A DNA stretch of 64,000 nucleotides from Rhodoferax fermentans (GCF_002017865.1 NZ_MTJN01000002.1:2294001-2358000), one strand, 5' to 3'; shown: positions 8,839 to 17,742, numbered from the stretch's first letter. Notes: generated from the letters alone by a model not told the origin. Made by a program: numbers and translations.

Positions 8839-8894
8839 ATGTGTTACACATCATATTTATCAGGAATTTTGTCGATTTATGATGTGAAACACAT
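8839..8894. promoter_or_regulatory. Paired inverted-repeat operators upstream of hipBA
   Basis: Two 17-base arms, ATGTGTTACACATCATA (8839-8855) and TATGATGTGAAACACAT (8878-8894), are inverted copies with one mismatch. Each also holds its own dyad, TGTG-N3-CACA (8840-8850 and 8883-8893), centred 43 bp apart, about four helical turns. This is the layout expected for cooperative binding by a dimeric HipB-type repressor. Confidence 0.65.
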
Positions 8895-8916
8895 ATTGTG
8901 GATTGACTGAATATGC

Positions 8917-8930
8917 GTTTGAGATCAAAC
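8917..8930. promoter_or_regulatory. Small palindrome before hipB
   Basis: GTTTGA-GA-TCAAAC is a perfect 6-bp inverted repeat 22 bases before the hipB start. It differs from the TGTG-N3-CACA operators, so it may be a separate site or chance. Confidence 0.3.
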
Positions 8931-8952
8931 TCTTTGGCATCTAGGACACTTT

Positions 8953-9255
8953 ATGATGCCAAACGCAAACTCATTGCTCACCCTCCAGGATGCAGGTGAA
9001 CGCTGCCAGCAGCTGCGCAAAGCCGCTGGCAAAACCCAATCTGAAGTCGCCGCCGCTGCCGGGCTGCGGCAGGAAACGCTTTCCCGCTTTGAGCGAGGCC
9101 GCGCCAGCGATCTGTCCACCACCAAACTCTTGCGGCTGCTGGAGGTGTTGGGCATGCAGATGTCGTTTGTTCCCGCCACCCGGCGGCCCAACTTGAACGA
9201 GTTACTCCAAGAACGCCGTCAGAGCACATCTGCTGTGAACAGTGGCCAAGCATGA
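8953..9255 (+). CDS. hipB: HipB-like XRE-family antitoxin
   Basis: A 100-aa DNA-binding antitoxin. Residues about 14-70 form a helix-turn-helix of the XRE/Cro type (ERCQQLRKAAGKTQSEVAA, LRQETLSRFERGR, LLRLLEVLGMQMSFV). In HipBA modules it binds and restrains HipA and represses the operon through palindromic operators, which are visible upstream (8839-8894). The stop overlaps the hipA start (ATGA), giving the usual antitoxin-first coupled order. Start could be 8953 or the next ATG at 8956. Confidence 0.85.
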   Translation: MMPNANSLLTLQDAGERCQQLRKAAGKTQSEVAAAAGLRQETLSRFERGRASDLSTTKLLRLLEVLGMQMSFVPATRRPNLNELLQERRQSTSAVNSGQA

Positions 9256-10643
9256 TCAACAGCGCTGCCCTTAACGCATCACCCATGACCATCGGCCAGG
9301 CCGGGCTGAACGTCTTTGTCAACGGCAAACACGTTGCGGTGCTGCAAAGCCCGTCAGGCTTTGAGCACTATCTGACCTACCTCAACGGCACCCGCCCAGA
9401 GGATTTTGTGTCGCTGCTCATGCCGGTGCAGTCTCCCAGTTGGGAATGGCCCAGCCTGCACCCCTTCTTTCAGGTGAGCCTGCCCGAGGGCTTTTTGCTG
9501 TCCGTCTTAAAAGAGCAACTGGGGCCGCATTTGGGTGCCAGCCCGATGGATCTGCTGTCTGTGGTCGGGCACAACATGATTGGCCGTGTGCAGGTCAGCG
9601 CTGGCAATAGCCCCCAGCCACAGTTGGCCGCCAATGAGCTTGACGGCCTTTTGCATGGCAGCGCCTCCCGCGAGGTGTTCATGGGCCTGATGAGCCAATA
9701 CGCCGCCTCTGGCGTGTCTGGTGTGGTTCCCAAATTTCTGACCCCCGAAACGCAAGCGCTGTTTCGCAAAGGCACGGTTTCTACCGAGCGGCACATCGTC
9801 AAAGCCAGCTCGGACAAACAACCGTTCATTGGCCTCAACGAACATCTGTGTATGACAGCCGCCAGAGCCACCGGATTTGCCGTGGCCCAAACGGTGGTCT
9901 CAGATGACGGCCAAATCCTGGTGGTGGAGCGCTTTGACATCGACCCCGTCAGCGGCCAGCGGCTGGGGTTTGAAGATTTTTGCAGCCTGCTCGGACTGAA
10001 CGCGGATCAAAAATACAACGCCACCTGGGAACGCACAGCCCGCCTGGTGCGTGACTTCGTTCCTGCAACGGGCTTGCGCGCGTCCTACGAGCAGTTGGCC
10101 GTCACGCTGCTGCTCACCTACGCCCTGGGCAACGCCGATTGCCATACCAAGAACCTGGCGTTTTTGTATGCCGGCTATGACGACGTGCGTGTGGCCCCCA
10201 TCTACGACATGCTGACGATCCTGGCCTATGACAGCTACGCCGACAACCCGCCGGGCATGTACATCGATGGGCGCAAGAGCTGGGACAACATGAAGCCGGT
10301 CTGGCGACTGTTGCAAGTTTTTCTGGGCATCGATCCACCCCGCCAGCGTGAACTCATTGAACGGGTCAGCACGGCGGTGGCATCCATCATTCCTGAGGTC
10401 ATCCAGCACATGAAGCACACCCCCGGTTTCGACCCGGTGGGCGCACGCATGCTGTGGCACTGGAACGAGGGGCTGAACCGCCTGAATCAGCGCATCAGCA
10501 TGGCGGTGCCTGACATCAGGGCACTGACCACAGAGACAGGCGTTACAGAACCCACGCCACCGCAAAAGTTTGCAGCGCCCAGGTATGGCGAGTCGCCGTT
10601 GTTGGCGACCAAGCGCAGGGCAAAGCCAGTGCGGCCATCTTGA
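9252..10643 (+). CDS. hipA: HipA-like serine/threonine kinase toxin
   Basis: A 463-aa HipA-fold kinase; in studied members the kinase phosphorylates a tRNA synthetase and halts growth. The N-terminal HipA domain is followed by the kinase core with the catalytic GNADCHTKN motif (Asp296) and the metal-binding Asp319 in APIYDMLT, spaced 23 residues as in E. coli HipA (309 and 332). VERFDID and the phosphate-binding SGVVPKF region are also present. All key residues look intact, so the toxin should be active. A C-terminal tail of about 40 residues rich in Pro and Lys is extra. The actual target is not readable from sequence. Confidence 0.88.
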   Translation: MINSAALNASPMTIGQAGLNVFVNGKHVAVLQSPSGFEHYLTYLNGTRPEDFVSLLMPVQSPSWEWPSLHPFFQVSLPEGFLLSVLKEQLGPHLGASPMDLLSVVGHNMIGRVQVSAGNSPQPQLAANELDGLLHGSASREVFMGLMSQYAASGVSGVVPKFLTPETQALFRKGTVSTERHIVKASSDKQPFIGLNEHLCMTAARATGFAVAQTVVSDDGQILVVERFDIDPVSGQRLGFEDFCSLLGLNADQKYNATWERTARLVRDFVPATGLRASYEQLAVTLLLTYALGNADCHTKNLAFLYAGYDDVRVAPIYDMLTILAYDSYADNPPGMYIDGRKSWDNMKPVWRLLQVFLGIDPPRQRELIERVSTAVASIIPEVIQHMKHTPGFDPVGARMLWHWNEGLNRLNQRISMAVPDIRALTTETGVTEPTPPQKFAAPRYGESPLLATKRRAKPVRPS

Positions 10644-10681
10644 CTATGCTGGTTTGTCGCTGCCACTCAATCGCCATATAG

Positions 10682-10840
10682 CGCGCAAACCCAGTTAGCG
10701 TGTTCGGTAAGCGCAGGCACCTACGGGACGATTGTGGGGACCTGGTGATCCCTGAGCTGCAACGCCAGGGGCTGTTTCGCACCGCGTATGAAAGCAAGAC
10801 GCTGCTTGAGAACCTGGCAGGGCTGGGTTATGAGATTTGA
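10682..10840 (+). pseudogene. 3' remnant of a flavin (LLM-type) monooxygenase gene
   Basis: An open frame from the stop at 10679 to the TGA at 10838 includes LVIPELQRQGLFRTAYESKT and ends ENLAGLGYEI. The pattern PELQRRGLFRTEYEGxTLRExLGL closes NtaA/SnaA/DszA-type luciferase-like monooxygenases, many of them sulfur-assimilation enzymes. The rest of the gene is gone; hipA stops 39 bases upstream. Confidence 0.65.
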
Positions 10841-11034
10841 TCTTGCGACGTGTATAGAAAAGCGCGGTTTCTATACATATGCACTGTGACGTGTATAAAA
10901 ATGGCGGGGTTTTTGAACAGTTTTTACCCCGTGAGGCCTTGAAATGCCCCTGATCCACCCGCTTGAACAATTGCTCTGCCTGGGAACTAGTGGAGCGTTG
11001 ACACTGGCACAAATGCCCTGCACGAGGCGATCCA
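10841..11034. other. Gap between hipA-side remnant and AAA gene, with a palindrome
   Basis: TGTATAGAAA (10851-10860) and TTTCTATACA (10868-10877) form a perfect 10-bp inverted repeat with a 7-base loop, and a partial copy ACGTGTATAAAAA follows at 10889. AT-rich against a GC-rich background. It could be an operator or a terminator-like hairpin between convergent units. No gene was recognised in the rest. Confidence 0.4.
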
Positions 11035-13320
11035 TTAGGCCCTGAGGGCAAGCTCCACCATTTGGTCGTAGTGGCGTTGATCGTCTCGACGGAGCAGTTC
11101 AAGTAGGTCGCGCAGAACCGCAGGTGTTTCCAACAAGATGGTGGGATCGTGGTCGGGTTGCGCCACGACGTCCCCGTGCGAGTATGTGTGCAGGAACCTC
11201 AGCACACGAGCCTTGGAAGCATCGTCCCCATCAATCTCGCATAGCTTTCCGCGTAAGTCTCCTGAACGGCCCGGGACTCGGTACGCCAAATAGCTTTCTA
11301 GCAGGCGACGGGCCATGTTCGGCAATCCGTAGTGTTCCTCCAACCCTTGTCCCTGCTCTAGCCTTGAGGCCTCGTAGATTTTCTTGAAGAGGTAGTGATA
11401 CTCGGACTCAAACTTGGTCAAGAAGGGATCCATGTTCCCCAGCTTGGCAGCCCGTTGTCCTTCATAGCTGGTTGCATGCAGCATGAAGAAACGTGCGGGA
11501 GGCTCCGTCCTCGGTCTCAGTCTCTTCGCAGCTACGTTCAGTGCGTCAAACCAGTCACGCACCTGGCGGAAGAAGCTGAAGTTGTGAGTCAGGATGAACA
11601 GCTGCTTGGCGTTCGCTGCTCGGGACTTCAAAAAACCGAAGGCACTAAAGAGAGAGTTGGCGTCCAGGCTGGACACCGGATCGTCGATCACCACGATGCC
11701 GTCCGCCAAGTCAAAGTCCGTCCCCTCTAGTGACTTCAAAAAGTAGAGGAACGCGACCGCCGTACGCTCACCATCACTTAGGTTGTTCGCGGGGCGCCCG
11801 CCACGCACGACGGTGTAGCCGTTGTGTTCAGGCACGAACTCAAGTTCCTCGCGGCCGAGATAAGCGGCCACCTCACTCGTGAGTTCCTCTGCTGGCAGTG
11901 CATGCTGTCGAACCTCCCGCTCAAGCTTCTGGATCTCTTGGCCTAAGCTTGCTGCAGCATCGCGCGCAGCATCATGTGCCGCCGTCGCCTGTTCCACTGC
12001 TGCACACCTTTCTCGCCATTGATCCAACACGCCGACCATTCCGTCACGGGCCAGACGGTCGCGCGCTGCCCTCACCTTCGCGTCATGCGAGGTTGTCAAC
12101 TCGTTGTGCTTCTTGATCTGATCGTTTAGTGCTCCGAGTGCTTTTGTTCCTTCGAAGGACGCAACAAACTGGGCACTTTCCGCAGCAAAGGCGAGCACCC
12201 CAAGAATGACGGCGCCGAGACCGCTAGTCCCACTGTTTATGACCTGTTTTAGCAAGCTATCGAGCTCGATGCTCTTGAAGGGCTGCTCGCGCTTACTTTC
12301 CAGGGCCGACTTCAGTGCGCTTAACGCGCCGACAAGCGTACTGGCTTGTGTTCGCAACGACTTGAGCGCGTTCAGGTAGTCGGGTTGAAGCGTTTCGTAG
12401 AGTGCCTCGCGTGCAGGCGGAGTGAAGGAGTCGTTGAACTTTGATGCGGAATCGATCTCCAGCAGCAATGCGTCAATCGCTCGTTGCTGCTGATCGAACT
12501 CATCGTTGAAATGCGCCTCCAGATGCTCCAGTCTGTGCGGCGGGAGCGGTTGATCGCAAAACCTGCAGTTCTCGGTGGCACGGTCTCCCCGATGAAGCCC
12601 AAGACCCTGCCCCACCCAAGCGGCCACAGGCTGATCGTCGGCCAAGGACTGGACCACCGCCGAAACGACGGTCTTCCGCAACAGTACCTCGGTCTTGGCT
12701 CGAAGCAGCATCAGGTCAGGAAAGCGGACCGTCATTGTTTCAAGTGCAGGAAGCGGCCGGCTATCCTTCATCCTCACCAGCGCCGTGCGCTCCTCATCAC
12801 TGAGACGGGCCTCCACAAGCTCTGCGCGGGCCAACCGCTCAATCTCAACCTTGAAGGGGCCAGCATTGAAATTGTTGTACGCCCCGCCAGCGGCCATCAG
12901 AAGTGTGCGAATGTCCCTGGCCTTCTCCGTAGCAAACGACTCACGAGCGTCGTTGGCGCCTTTCAGCAGCTGTGCTTGCCGAGCTTGCTCCTCGAGTTGC
13001 GACACCCGCCGAGCTTCAAGCTCAGCAATCAACCGCTGCTTCTCTGCACTGTCTTCACCGAAATAGTAGACCGGAGGAAACTGTCCAACACCAGTTTCGA
13101 ACACAGCACGCCCCACGTACTCACGGTTGAACACCCGAACCTTGGGCACGGCAGGATCGTCGACATTCAGACCAAGAACTCGGTTGTCACCGAAGAAATA
13201 CTCGACAGTGCCTTCCGCAAGCGCCTGCCGTCTCTCCAAGTGCTTCAGGAGCGTGGACAAGGTTGTCTTGCCCGAGCCGTTCCATCCGTAGATAACGTTG
13301 TACCGGCCGAAGTCGTTTAG
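11035..13320 (-). pseudogene. RloC/PrrC-like AAA_13 ATPase, main part, 5' end cut off by IS
   Basis: About 761 residues of a large ABC/SMC-type ATPase. Numbered from the TTG at 13335: Walker A GWNGSGKTT (17-25), a CRFC zinc-hook-like pair (257-260) within a coiled-coil region, signature LSDGERTA (519-526), Walker B GIVVIDDPVSSLD (546-558) and an H-loop THN (582-584). The C-terminal part has FESEYHYLF and an R676-x3-E680...H716 arrangement reminiscent of the Arg-Glu-His triad of PrrC/RloC anticodon nucleases. The first five codons of the remaining frame come from the IS end; the true N-terminus lies at 14501-14566. In known relatives the protein cleaves tRNA on phage attack. As it stands the gene should be inactive or make an N-terminally truncated protein. 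Confidence 0.8.
13317..13320. repeat. Target-site duplication TTAG, left
   Basis: TTAG directly abuts the IS end that begins GGCAAC at 13321; the identical TTAG follows the other end at 14497. It fits the YTAR target rule of IS5-group elements. Confidence 0.85.
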
Positions 13321-14496
13321 GGCAACGCTGAACAAGTAGAGTCAAAGCAGGCCCCAGCGGTATCGAGAAACCGAAGTTGTCGAAATTGCGACCAGCTGAG
13401 CTCGCTTTTGCCCCCTTTGAGGCTGTTTCAGGGGGAATTCACCCCCTATTGCGCCCTCATGGACGCACCTGTGCCATCAGCCTTTGTCGGCAGAGATAGA
13501 TGTTGGCCAGCGCCAAAGCAGTAAACGCCCGCGTGGCGTTCTTCTGCAACCCACGGTAACGCACCTTGCCAAAGCCCCACAGGCGCTTGACCACAGCAAA
13601 TACATGCTCCACGCGTGAGCGGATCTTGGATTTGTTGCGGTTCTTGGCGCGAATGCCTTCATCGACCACACCAGAGCGGCGACTGCGCTGGTTGGTGAAG
13701 TCTTTGGCCTTGGGTGCTGCACTGCGGATCAGCTCCTTCTGGCTGGCGTAGGCACTGTCGCCATAGACGCGTTGCTCCTTGCCATGCAACAAACTGGGCA
13801 GTGGGTGTTTGTCATGCACGTTGGCTGCTGTGACCACCGCATGGTGGGCCAGACCACTTTGGCTGTCCACACCGATGTGCAACTTCATGCCAAAGTACCA
13901 CTGTTGGCCCTTGCGGGTTTGGTGCATGTCCGGGTCGCGCGCCTTATTCGCATTCTTGGTGGAACTCGGTGCACCAATGATGGTGGCGTCCACAATGGTG
14001 CCGGTGTTGAGCTTGAAGCCCTTGCTTTGCAAGACAGCGCCTACTTGGGCAAACAGGGCTTGGCCAAGTTTGTGCTTGTTGAGGAGTTTGCGAAAGTTCA
14101 ACACCGTGGTGGCGTCCGGCACAGATTCACGCCCCAGGTCAATGCCCACGAAGCGACGCAGGCTCACGCTGTCGTACAGAGCTTCTTCACAGGCCAGGTC
14201 TGCCAGGTTGAACCAGTGCTGGATGAAGTGGATGCGCAGCATACGCTCAAGCCCGATGGGGGGACGCCCATTACCGGCCTTGGGGTAAAACGGCTCGATG
14301 ACTTCGCACAGAGCGGCCCAGGGAACGATGACTTCCATGGTCTTCAAGAACTCATCGCGCCGCGTGGGCTTGCGGTAGGTCTCAAAGCTTTGTTGTTCGG
14401 CCATGGCCAGAGTTTGTTGTTTCATCTGCATCTCCTGCTTGGGATGCCACGAACCATGCAAGTCATGGGCCAACTGGGGACTTGATCAGTGTTGCC
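13321..14496 (-). mobile_element. IS5-family insertion sequence, complete, 1176 bp
   Basis: Terminal inverted repeats GGCAACGCTGAACAAGT (left) and GGCAACACTGATCAAGT (right, read inward) match at 15 of 17 positions. One transposase gene fills the element. A 4-bp TTAG duplication flanks it. It interrupts the AAA_13 ATPase gene after its 22nd codon; removing the IS and one TTAG restores the reading frame exactly. Confidence 0.92.
13457..14425 (-). CDS. IS5-family transposase
   Basis: DDE transposase of about 322 aa. An N-terminal DUF772-type region (GNGRPPIGLERMLRIHFIQ, LYDSVSLRRFVGIDL, VPDATTVLNFRKLL) is followed by the catalytic domain with Asp in IVDATIIGAPSS, Asp in VYGDSAYAS and Glu in EHVFAVVKR. 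No frameshift is seen, so the element should be able to move. The start at 14425 has AGGAG six bases upstream; an upstream in-frame codon at 14473 is less likely. The gene runs in the same direction as the gene it interrupts. Confidence 0.93.
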   Translation of the reverse strand: MKQQTLAMAEQQSFETYRKPTRRDEFLKTMEVIVPWAALCEVIEPFYPKAGNGRPPIGLERMLRIHFIQHWFNLADLACEEALYDSVSLRRFVGIDLGRESVPDATTVLNFRKLLNKHKLGQALFAQVGAVLQSKGFKLNTGTIVDATIIGAPSSTKNANKARDPDMHQTRKGQQWYFGMKLHIGVDSQSGLAHHAVVTAANVHDKHPLPSLLHGKEQRVYGDSAYASQKELIRSAAPKAKDFTNQRSRRSGVVDEGIRAKNRNKSKIRSRVEHVFAVVKRLWGFGKVRYRGLQKNATRAFTALALANIYLCRQRLMAQVRP

Positions 14497-14500
14497 TTAG
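14497..14500. repeat. Target-site duplication TTAG, right
   Basis: Second copy of the TTAG target directly after the IS end GTTGCC (14491-14496). Confidence 0.85.
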
Positions 14501-14566
14501 GCCTGCAGGCCACGAAAAGTCCCGAAAGATGCGGTAGTTCCGCAGTCGGTGAATGCGCGTCAACAA
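14497..14566 (-). pseudogene. 5' end of the IS-split AAA_13 ATPase gene
   Basis: Read on the minus strand from TTG at 14566, the frame gives RLRNYRIFRDFSWPAG and then the TSD codon; joined across the IS it continues as LNDFGRYNVIYGWNGSGK, a standard AAA_13 N-terminus. GGGAG (14574-14578) stands seven bases before the TTG, a good ribosome binding site. The reconstructed protein is about 783 aa. Transcription from this side now runs into the IS. Confidence 0.8.
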
Positions 14567-15037
14567 CTGAATGCTCCCTGAAGTTCTCTTGGTCGCTTCC
14601 TAGGCGATGTGTTCACGCAGTCCCAGGATGGCCTTGCAGCATAGTGCCCTATCGACCCATCACATTGTCTTCGAATTGCTGTTCACACAAACGCCCAGCG
14701 CTGTCGGCACCAGAGGCTCCATCGAACGCCCGGTCAAGGCAGCATCGCCCGTTCGAGTCGCAAGCCGCGAATGACTCAGATCAGCCTTCAGTCGATACAT
14801 GCCCTCTGAATCCTATGCAACATTTGCAGCCAGCCCATGAAACCCTGCATATACGTTTCCAGCCATAAGGACATGACAAAACAGTCGTTTCGGTTTTGAC
14901 TGAGTGCCTGCAAAATCGCACCCCCGCATTTTGTAATGCATGCGATCTCCATCGTCAGAAGTCACTCCACAGAACTACACCGCCAAGCGCAGCAGCCAAC
15001 CCGTATGTTGACGGGCGCTGCGTTGTGGCAAACCCCC
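14567..15037. other. Gap upstream of the split ATPase and metN
   Basis: About 470 bases without a convincing gene. It holds the ribosome site of the split ATPase and must carry divergent promoters for that gene and for metN. No SAM riboswitch fold, tRNA or gene remnant was recognised. Base composition up to about 14.9 kb is less GC-biased than the metN gene, marking the edge of the accessory island. Confidence 0.4.
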
Positions 15038-16084
15038 ATGATTGAACTAGACAACATCCACCTCACCTACCCGGGCCATCCGGCGCCGGTGCACGCCCTG
15101 CGCGGTATTGACCTGCGGGTGCCTGCCGGTGAAATTTTTGGCGTGATTGGCCGCAGTGGTGCGGGCAAAAGCTCGCTGATCCGCGTTATCAACCTGCTCA
15201 ACCGGCCCACCCAGGGCAAGGTGCGGGTGAACGGTGCCGACCTCACCGCCCTGTCCCAAACCGAGTTGCGCAGCGCCCGGCACCAGGTCGGCATGATCTT
15301 TCAGCATTTCAACCTGCTCTCCAGCCGAACCGTGTTCGAGAACGTGGCGCTGCCGCTGGAGCTGGTTCATGAGCGCCCGGACGTGATCCAACGCCGGGTC
15401 GATGAGCTGCTGGACCTGGTGGGCCTGTACGAGCTGCGCGACCGTTACCCGGCCCAGATCAGCGGTGGCCAGAAACAACGCGTGGGCATTGCCCGTGCGC
15501 TGGCCAACAACCCCAAGGTGCTGTTGTGTGACGAAGCCACCTCGGCGCTTGACCCCGAAACCACCCGCTCCATCCTGGCCCTGCTGCGCCAGATCAACCG
15601 CGACTTCGGCCTGACCATTGTGCTGATCACGCACCAGATGCAGGTGATCAAACAGGTGGCGGACCGCGTGGCGGTGATTGACGCCGGGGCGATCGTGGAG
15701 CAGGGCGCGGTGATGGAGGTGTTCACCAACCCGCAACAGACCATCACCCGCAGCCTGATCGACGAAATCTTGCCGCAGGAGCTGCCTGAGAGCGTGATCG
15801 CACGCATACGCCAGTTGATGAGCAGCGAGCCCAGCAACCAGGGGCAGCTGTTGCGCCTGGCGTTTTCGGGCGAGGACGCGACCAAGCCGCTGCTCTCAGA
15901 CGTGATCCGCCGTTTTGGGCTGGACATCAACATCCTGCACGGCCAGGTCGATGACATTCAGGGCCAGCTGTTTGGCTCACTCGCGGTACACGCACGCGGC
16001 GCCAGCGACCAACTCAATGCGGCCATTGCCCACCTGCGCGAAGCCGGTGTGGTGGTGCACAACAAGGAACTGAGCCATGTTTGA
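15038..16084 (+). CDS. metN: Methionine ABC transporter ATP-binding protein
   Basis: ATPase of the MetNIQ D/L-methionine importer (348 aa). Walker [11 protein letters not shown]-loop [21 protein letters not shown], signature [14 protein letters not shown], Walker [13 protein letters not shown] and switch His in ITHQ. The last 80 or so residues form the NIL/ACT-like domain that binds methionine for feedback inhibition. The start at 15038 aligns with E. coli MetN (MIKLSNI); an open frame reaches back to 14936 but no ribosome site supports it. The 3' end overlaps metI by 8 bases. Confidence 0.93.
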   Translation: MIELDNIHLTYPGHPAPVHALRGIDLRVPAGEIFGVIGRSGAGKSSLIRVINLLNRPTQGKVRVNGADLTALSQTELRSARHQVGMIFQHFNLLSSRTVFENVALPLELVHERPDVIQRRVDELLDLVGLYELRDRYPAQISGGQKQRVGIARALANNPKVLLCDEATSALDPETTRSILALLRQINRDFGLTIVLITHQMQVIKQVADRVAVIDAGAIVEQGAVMEVFTNPQQTITRSLIDEILPQELPESVIARIRQLMSSEPSNQGQLLRLAFSGEDATKPLLSDVIRRFGLDINILHGQVDDIQGQLFGSLAVHARGASDQLNAAIAHLREAGVVVHNKELSHV

Positions 16085-16742
16085 CACCTTCACCCCCCAA
16101 CTGTTGGAGCTGTTTGCCACCTCGCTGTGGGAGACCATCATCATGGTCGCCATCTCCGGCGCAGTCGGTGCGGCGCTGGGCCTGCCGCTGGGCATCTTGC
16201 TGTACTTGACGCAGCCCCGTGGTGTGCTGGCCAACCCGCTGCTCAACCGGGTGCTCGGCACCACGGTGAACGCGGTGCGCTCCACACCGTTCATCATCTT
16301 GCTGGTGGCGATCATCCCGTTCACCCGGCTGCTGACCGGCTCCTCCATTGGCACCATGGCCGCCGTGGTGCCGCTGACGATTGCCGCCGCACCGTTTTTT
16401 GCCCGGCTGATCGAAACCGCCTTGCACGAGGTGGACCACGGTCTTGTCGAAGCTGCCCAGTCCATGGGCGCCAGCACCCGGCAGATTGTGCTCAAGGTGC
16501 TGCTGCCTGAGGCTTGGCCCGGCATTGTGGCGGCGTTGACCATCACCCTGGTGAGCCTGACCGGTTATTCGGCCATGGCCGGTGCGATTGGCGGCGGTGG
16601 CCTGGGTGACCTGGGCATCCGCTACGGTTACCAACGCTTTTTGCCCGAGGTGATGCTGGCCGTGGTGCTGGTGTTGATTGTTTTTGTGCAAGCCGTGCAA
16701 AGCCTGGGTGACTGGGCGGTGCGGCGACTCAGCCACAAATAG
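16077..16742 (+). CDS. metI: Methionine ABC transporter permease
   Basis: Inner-membrane channel subunit of MetNIQ, 221 aa with about five transmembrane helices. The EAA loop that docks on MetN is visible ([25 protein letters not shown], quoted around the G at its centre: [10 protein letters not shown]). [15 protein letters not shown] and [21 protein letters not shown] are family hallmarks. It overlaps metN by eight bases and is separated from metQ by 137 bases that contain an intergenic repeat. Confidence 0.92.
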   Translation: MFDTFTPQLLELFATSLWETIIMVAISGAVGAALGLPLGILLYLTQPRGVLANPLLNRVLGTTVNAVRSTPFIILLVAIIPFTRLLTGSSIGTMAAVVPLTIAAAPFFARLIETALHEVDHGLVEAAQSMGASTRQIVLKVLLPEAWPGIVAALTITLVSLTGYSAMAGAIGGGGLGDLGIRYGYQRFLPEVMLAVVLVLIVFVQAVQSLGDWAVRRLSHK

Positions 16743-16789
16743 GTCGCCCCGATGTTGCTCAACCTCTGCTGCAAGAGATATGTTTTTTA

Positions 16790-16825
16790 TAGCTGTTGGC
16801 CCTGATTGAATAAGGGCTAGAGGCC
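16790..16825 (+). repeat. Intergenic AGCCCTT-type repeat, copy 2
   Basis: TAGCTGTTGGCCCTGATTG followed by AATAAGGGCTAGAGGCC. Same family as the copy at 2711. It sits inside the metNIQ operon between metI and metQ, where a transcript hairpin could set relative subunit levels. Confidence 0.8.
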
Positions 16826-16879
16826 AATTTCTCTTAAATACTTAGTCATTCCACTCTTTTCACTTACACAGGACCCATC

Positions 16880-17677
16880 ATGCAAAAACGCACCCTTCTC
16901 CAATCTGCCTTCGCCCTGGCTGTTGCCGCCACCCTGAGCAGCCCGCTGCTGGCGCAGGACAAACCGATCAAGGTCGGTGTCACCGCCGGTCCGCACGCCC
17001 AGATTTTTGAGCAAGTCAAGAAGATCGCCGAGAAAGACGGCCTCAAGATCCAGATCGTCGAGTTCAGCGACTATGTGCAACCCAATGCCGCCTTGGCTGC
17101 GGGTGACCTGGACGCCAACAGCTACCAGCACAAACCCTATCTGGACCAGCAGGTCAAGGACCGCGGCTACAAGCTGGTCAGCGCGGGTTACACCGTCAAC
17201 TACCCGATTGGCCTGTACTCCAAAAAGGTCAAGAACCTGACCGACCTCAAGCAAGGCGCCAAGTTTGGCATCCCCAATGACCCAACCAATGGCGGGCGCG
17301 TGTTGCTGGTGCTGCAAGACAAAGGTCTGATCAAGCTGCGCCCCGAAGCTGGCCTGAAAGCCACACCGCTGGACGTGATTGACAACCCCAAGAAGCTGAA
17401 GTTTGTTGAGCTGGATGCCGCCCAACTGGCGCGCTCGCTCGATGACTTGGACGCTGCGGCCATCAACACCAACTTCGCCTTGTCGGCTGGCCTGAATCCA
17501 GCCAAGGACGCGATTGCCCAGGAAAGCGCCAAGAGCCCCTATGTCAACATCATTGTGGTGCGTGAGCAAGACAAGGACAAAGCTTGGGTGGCCAAGCTGG
17601 TCAAGGCCTACCACTCCGACGAGATTCGCAAGTACATCCAGACCGAATTCAAAGGCGCGGTGCTGGCCGGGTTCTAA
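16880..17677 (+). CDS. metQ: Methionine-binding periplasmic protein
   Basis: Substrate-binding component of MetNIQ (265 aa, NLPA family). A signal peptide is clear (LLQSAFALAVAATLSSPLLA, cleavage near AQ); no lipobox cysteine is present, so unlike E. coli MetQ it is probably a soluble periplasmic protein. Family motifs: KVGVTAGPHAQIFEQVK, YVQPNAALAAGDLDANSYQH, YPIGLYSKK and IPNDPTNGGRVL. It is followed 66 bases later by metY, tying methionine import to homocysteine synthesis. Confidence 0.92.
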   Translation: MQKRTLLQSAFALAVAATLSSPLLAQDKPIKVGVTAGPHAQIFEQVKKIAEKDGLKIQIVEFSDYVQPNAALAAGDLDANSYQHKPYLDQQVKDRGYKLVSAGYTVNYPIGLYSKKVKNLTDLKQGAKFGIPNDPTNGGRVLLVLQDKGLIKLRPEAGLKATPLDVIDNPKKLKFVELDAAQLARSLDDLDAAAINTNFALSAGLNPAKDAIAQESAKSPYVNIIVVREQDKDKAWVAKLVKAYHSDEIRKYIQTEFKGAVLAGF

Positions 17678-17742
17678 GACCTGGCACGTTCTTACAATTT
17701 TCAAATAACACCGGCCTTCCCACTCTCACACAAGGAGCTCTT

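Noticed and set aside
9470..10565. Minus-strand open frames opposite hipA (156 and 221 codons)
   Set aside because: Antisense shadows without ribosome sites or recognised domains; hipA has all catalytic motifs.
14567..14935. Possible type I restriction (hsd) gene upstream of the RloC-like gene
   Set aside because: RloC genes often sit in hsd operons, but no reading frame here shows Hsd motifs; short frames contain stops.
14870..15037. Possible SAM riboswitch before metN
   Set aside because: No P1-P4 helix set or kink-turn motif could be recognised by eye; the gap is short and AT-poor near the gene.
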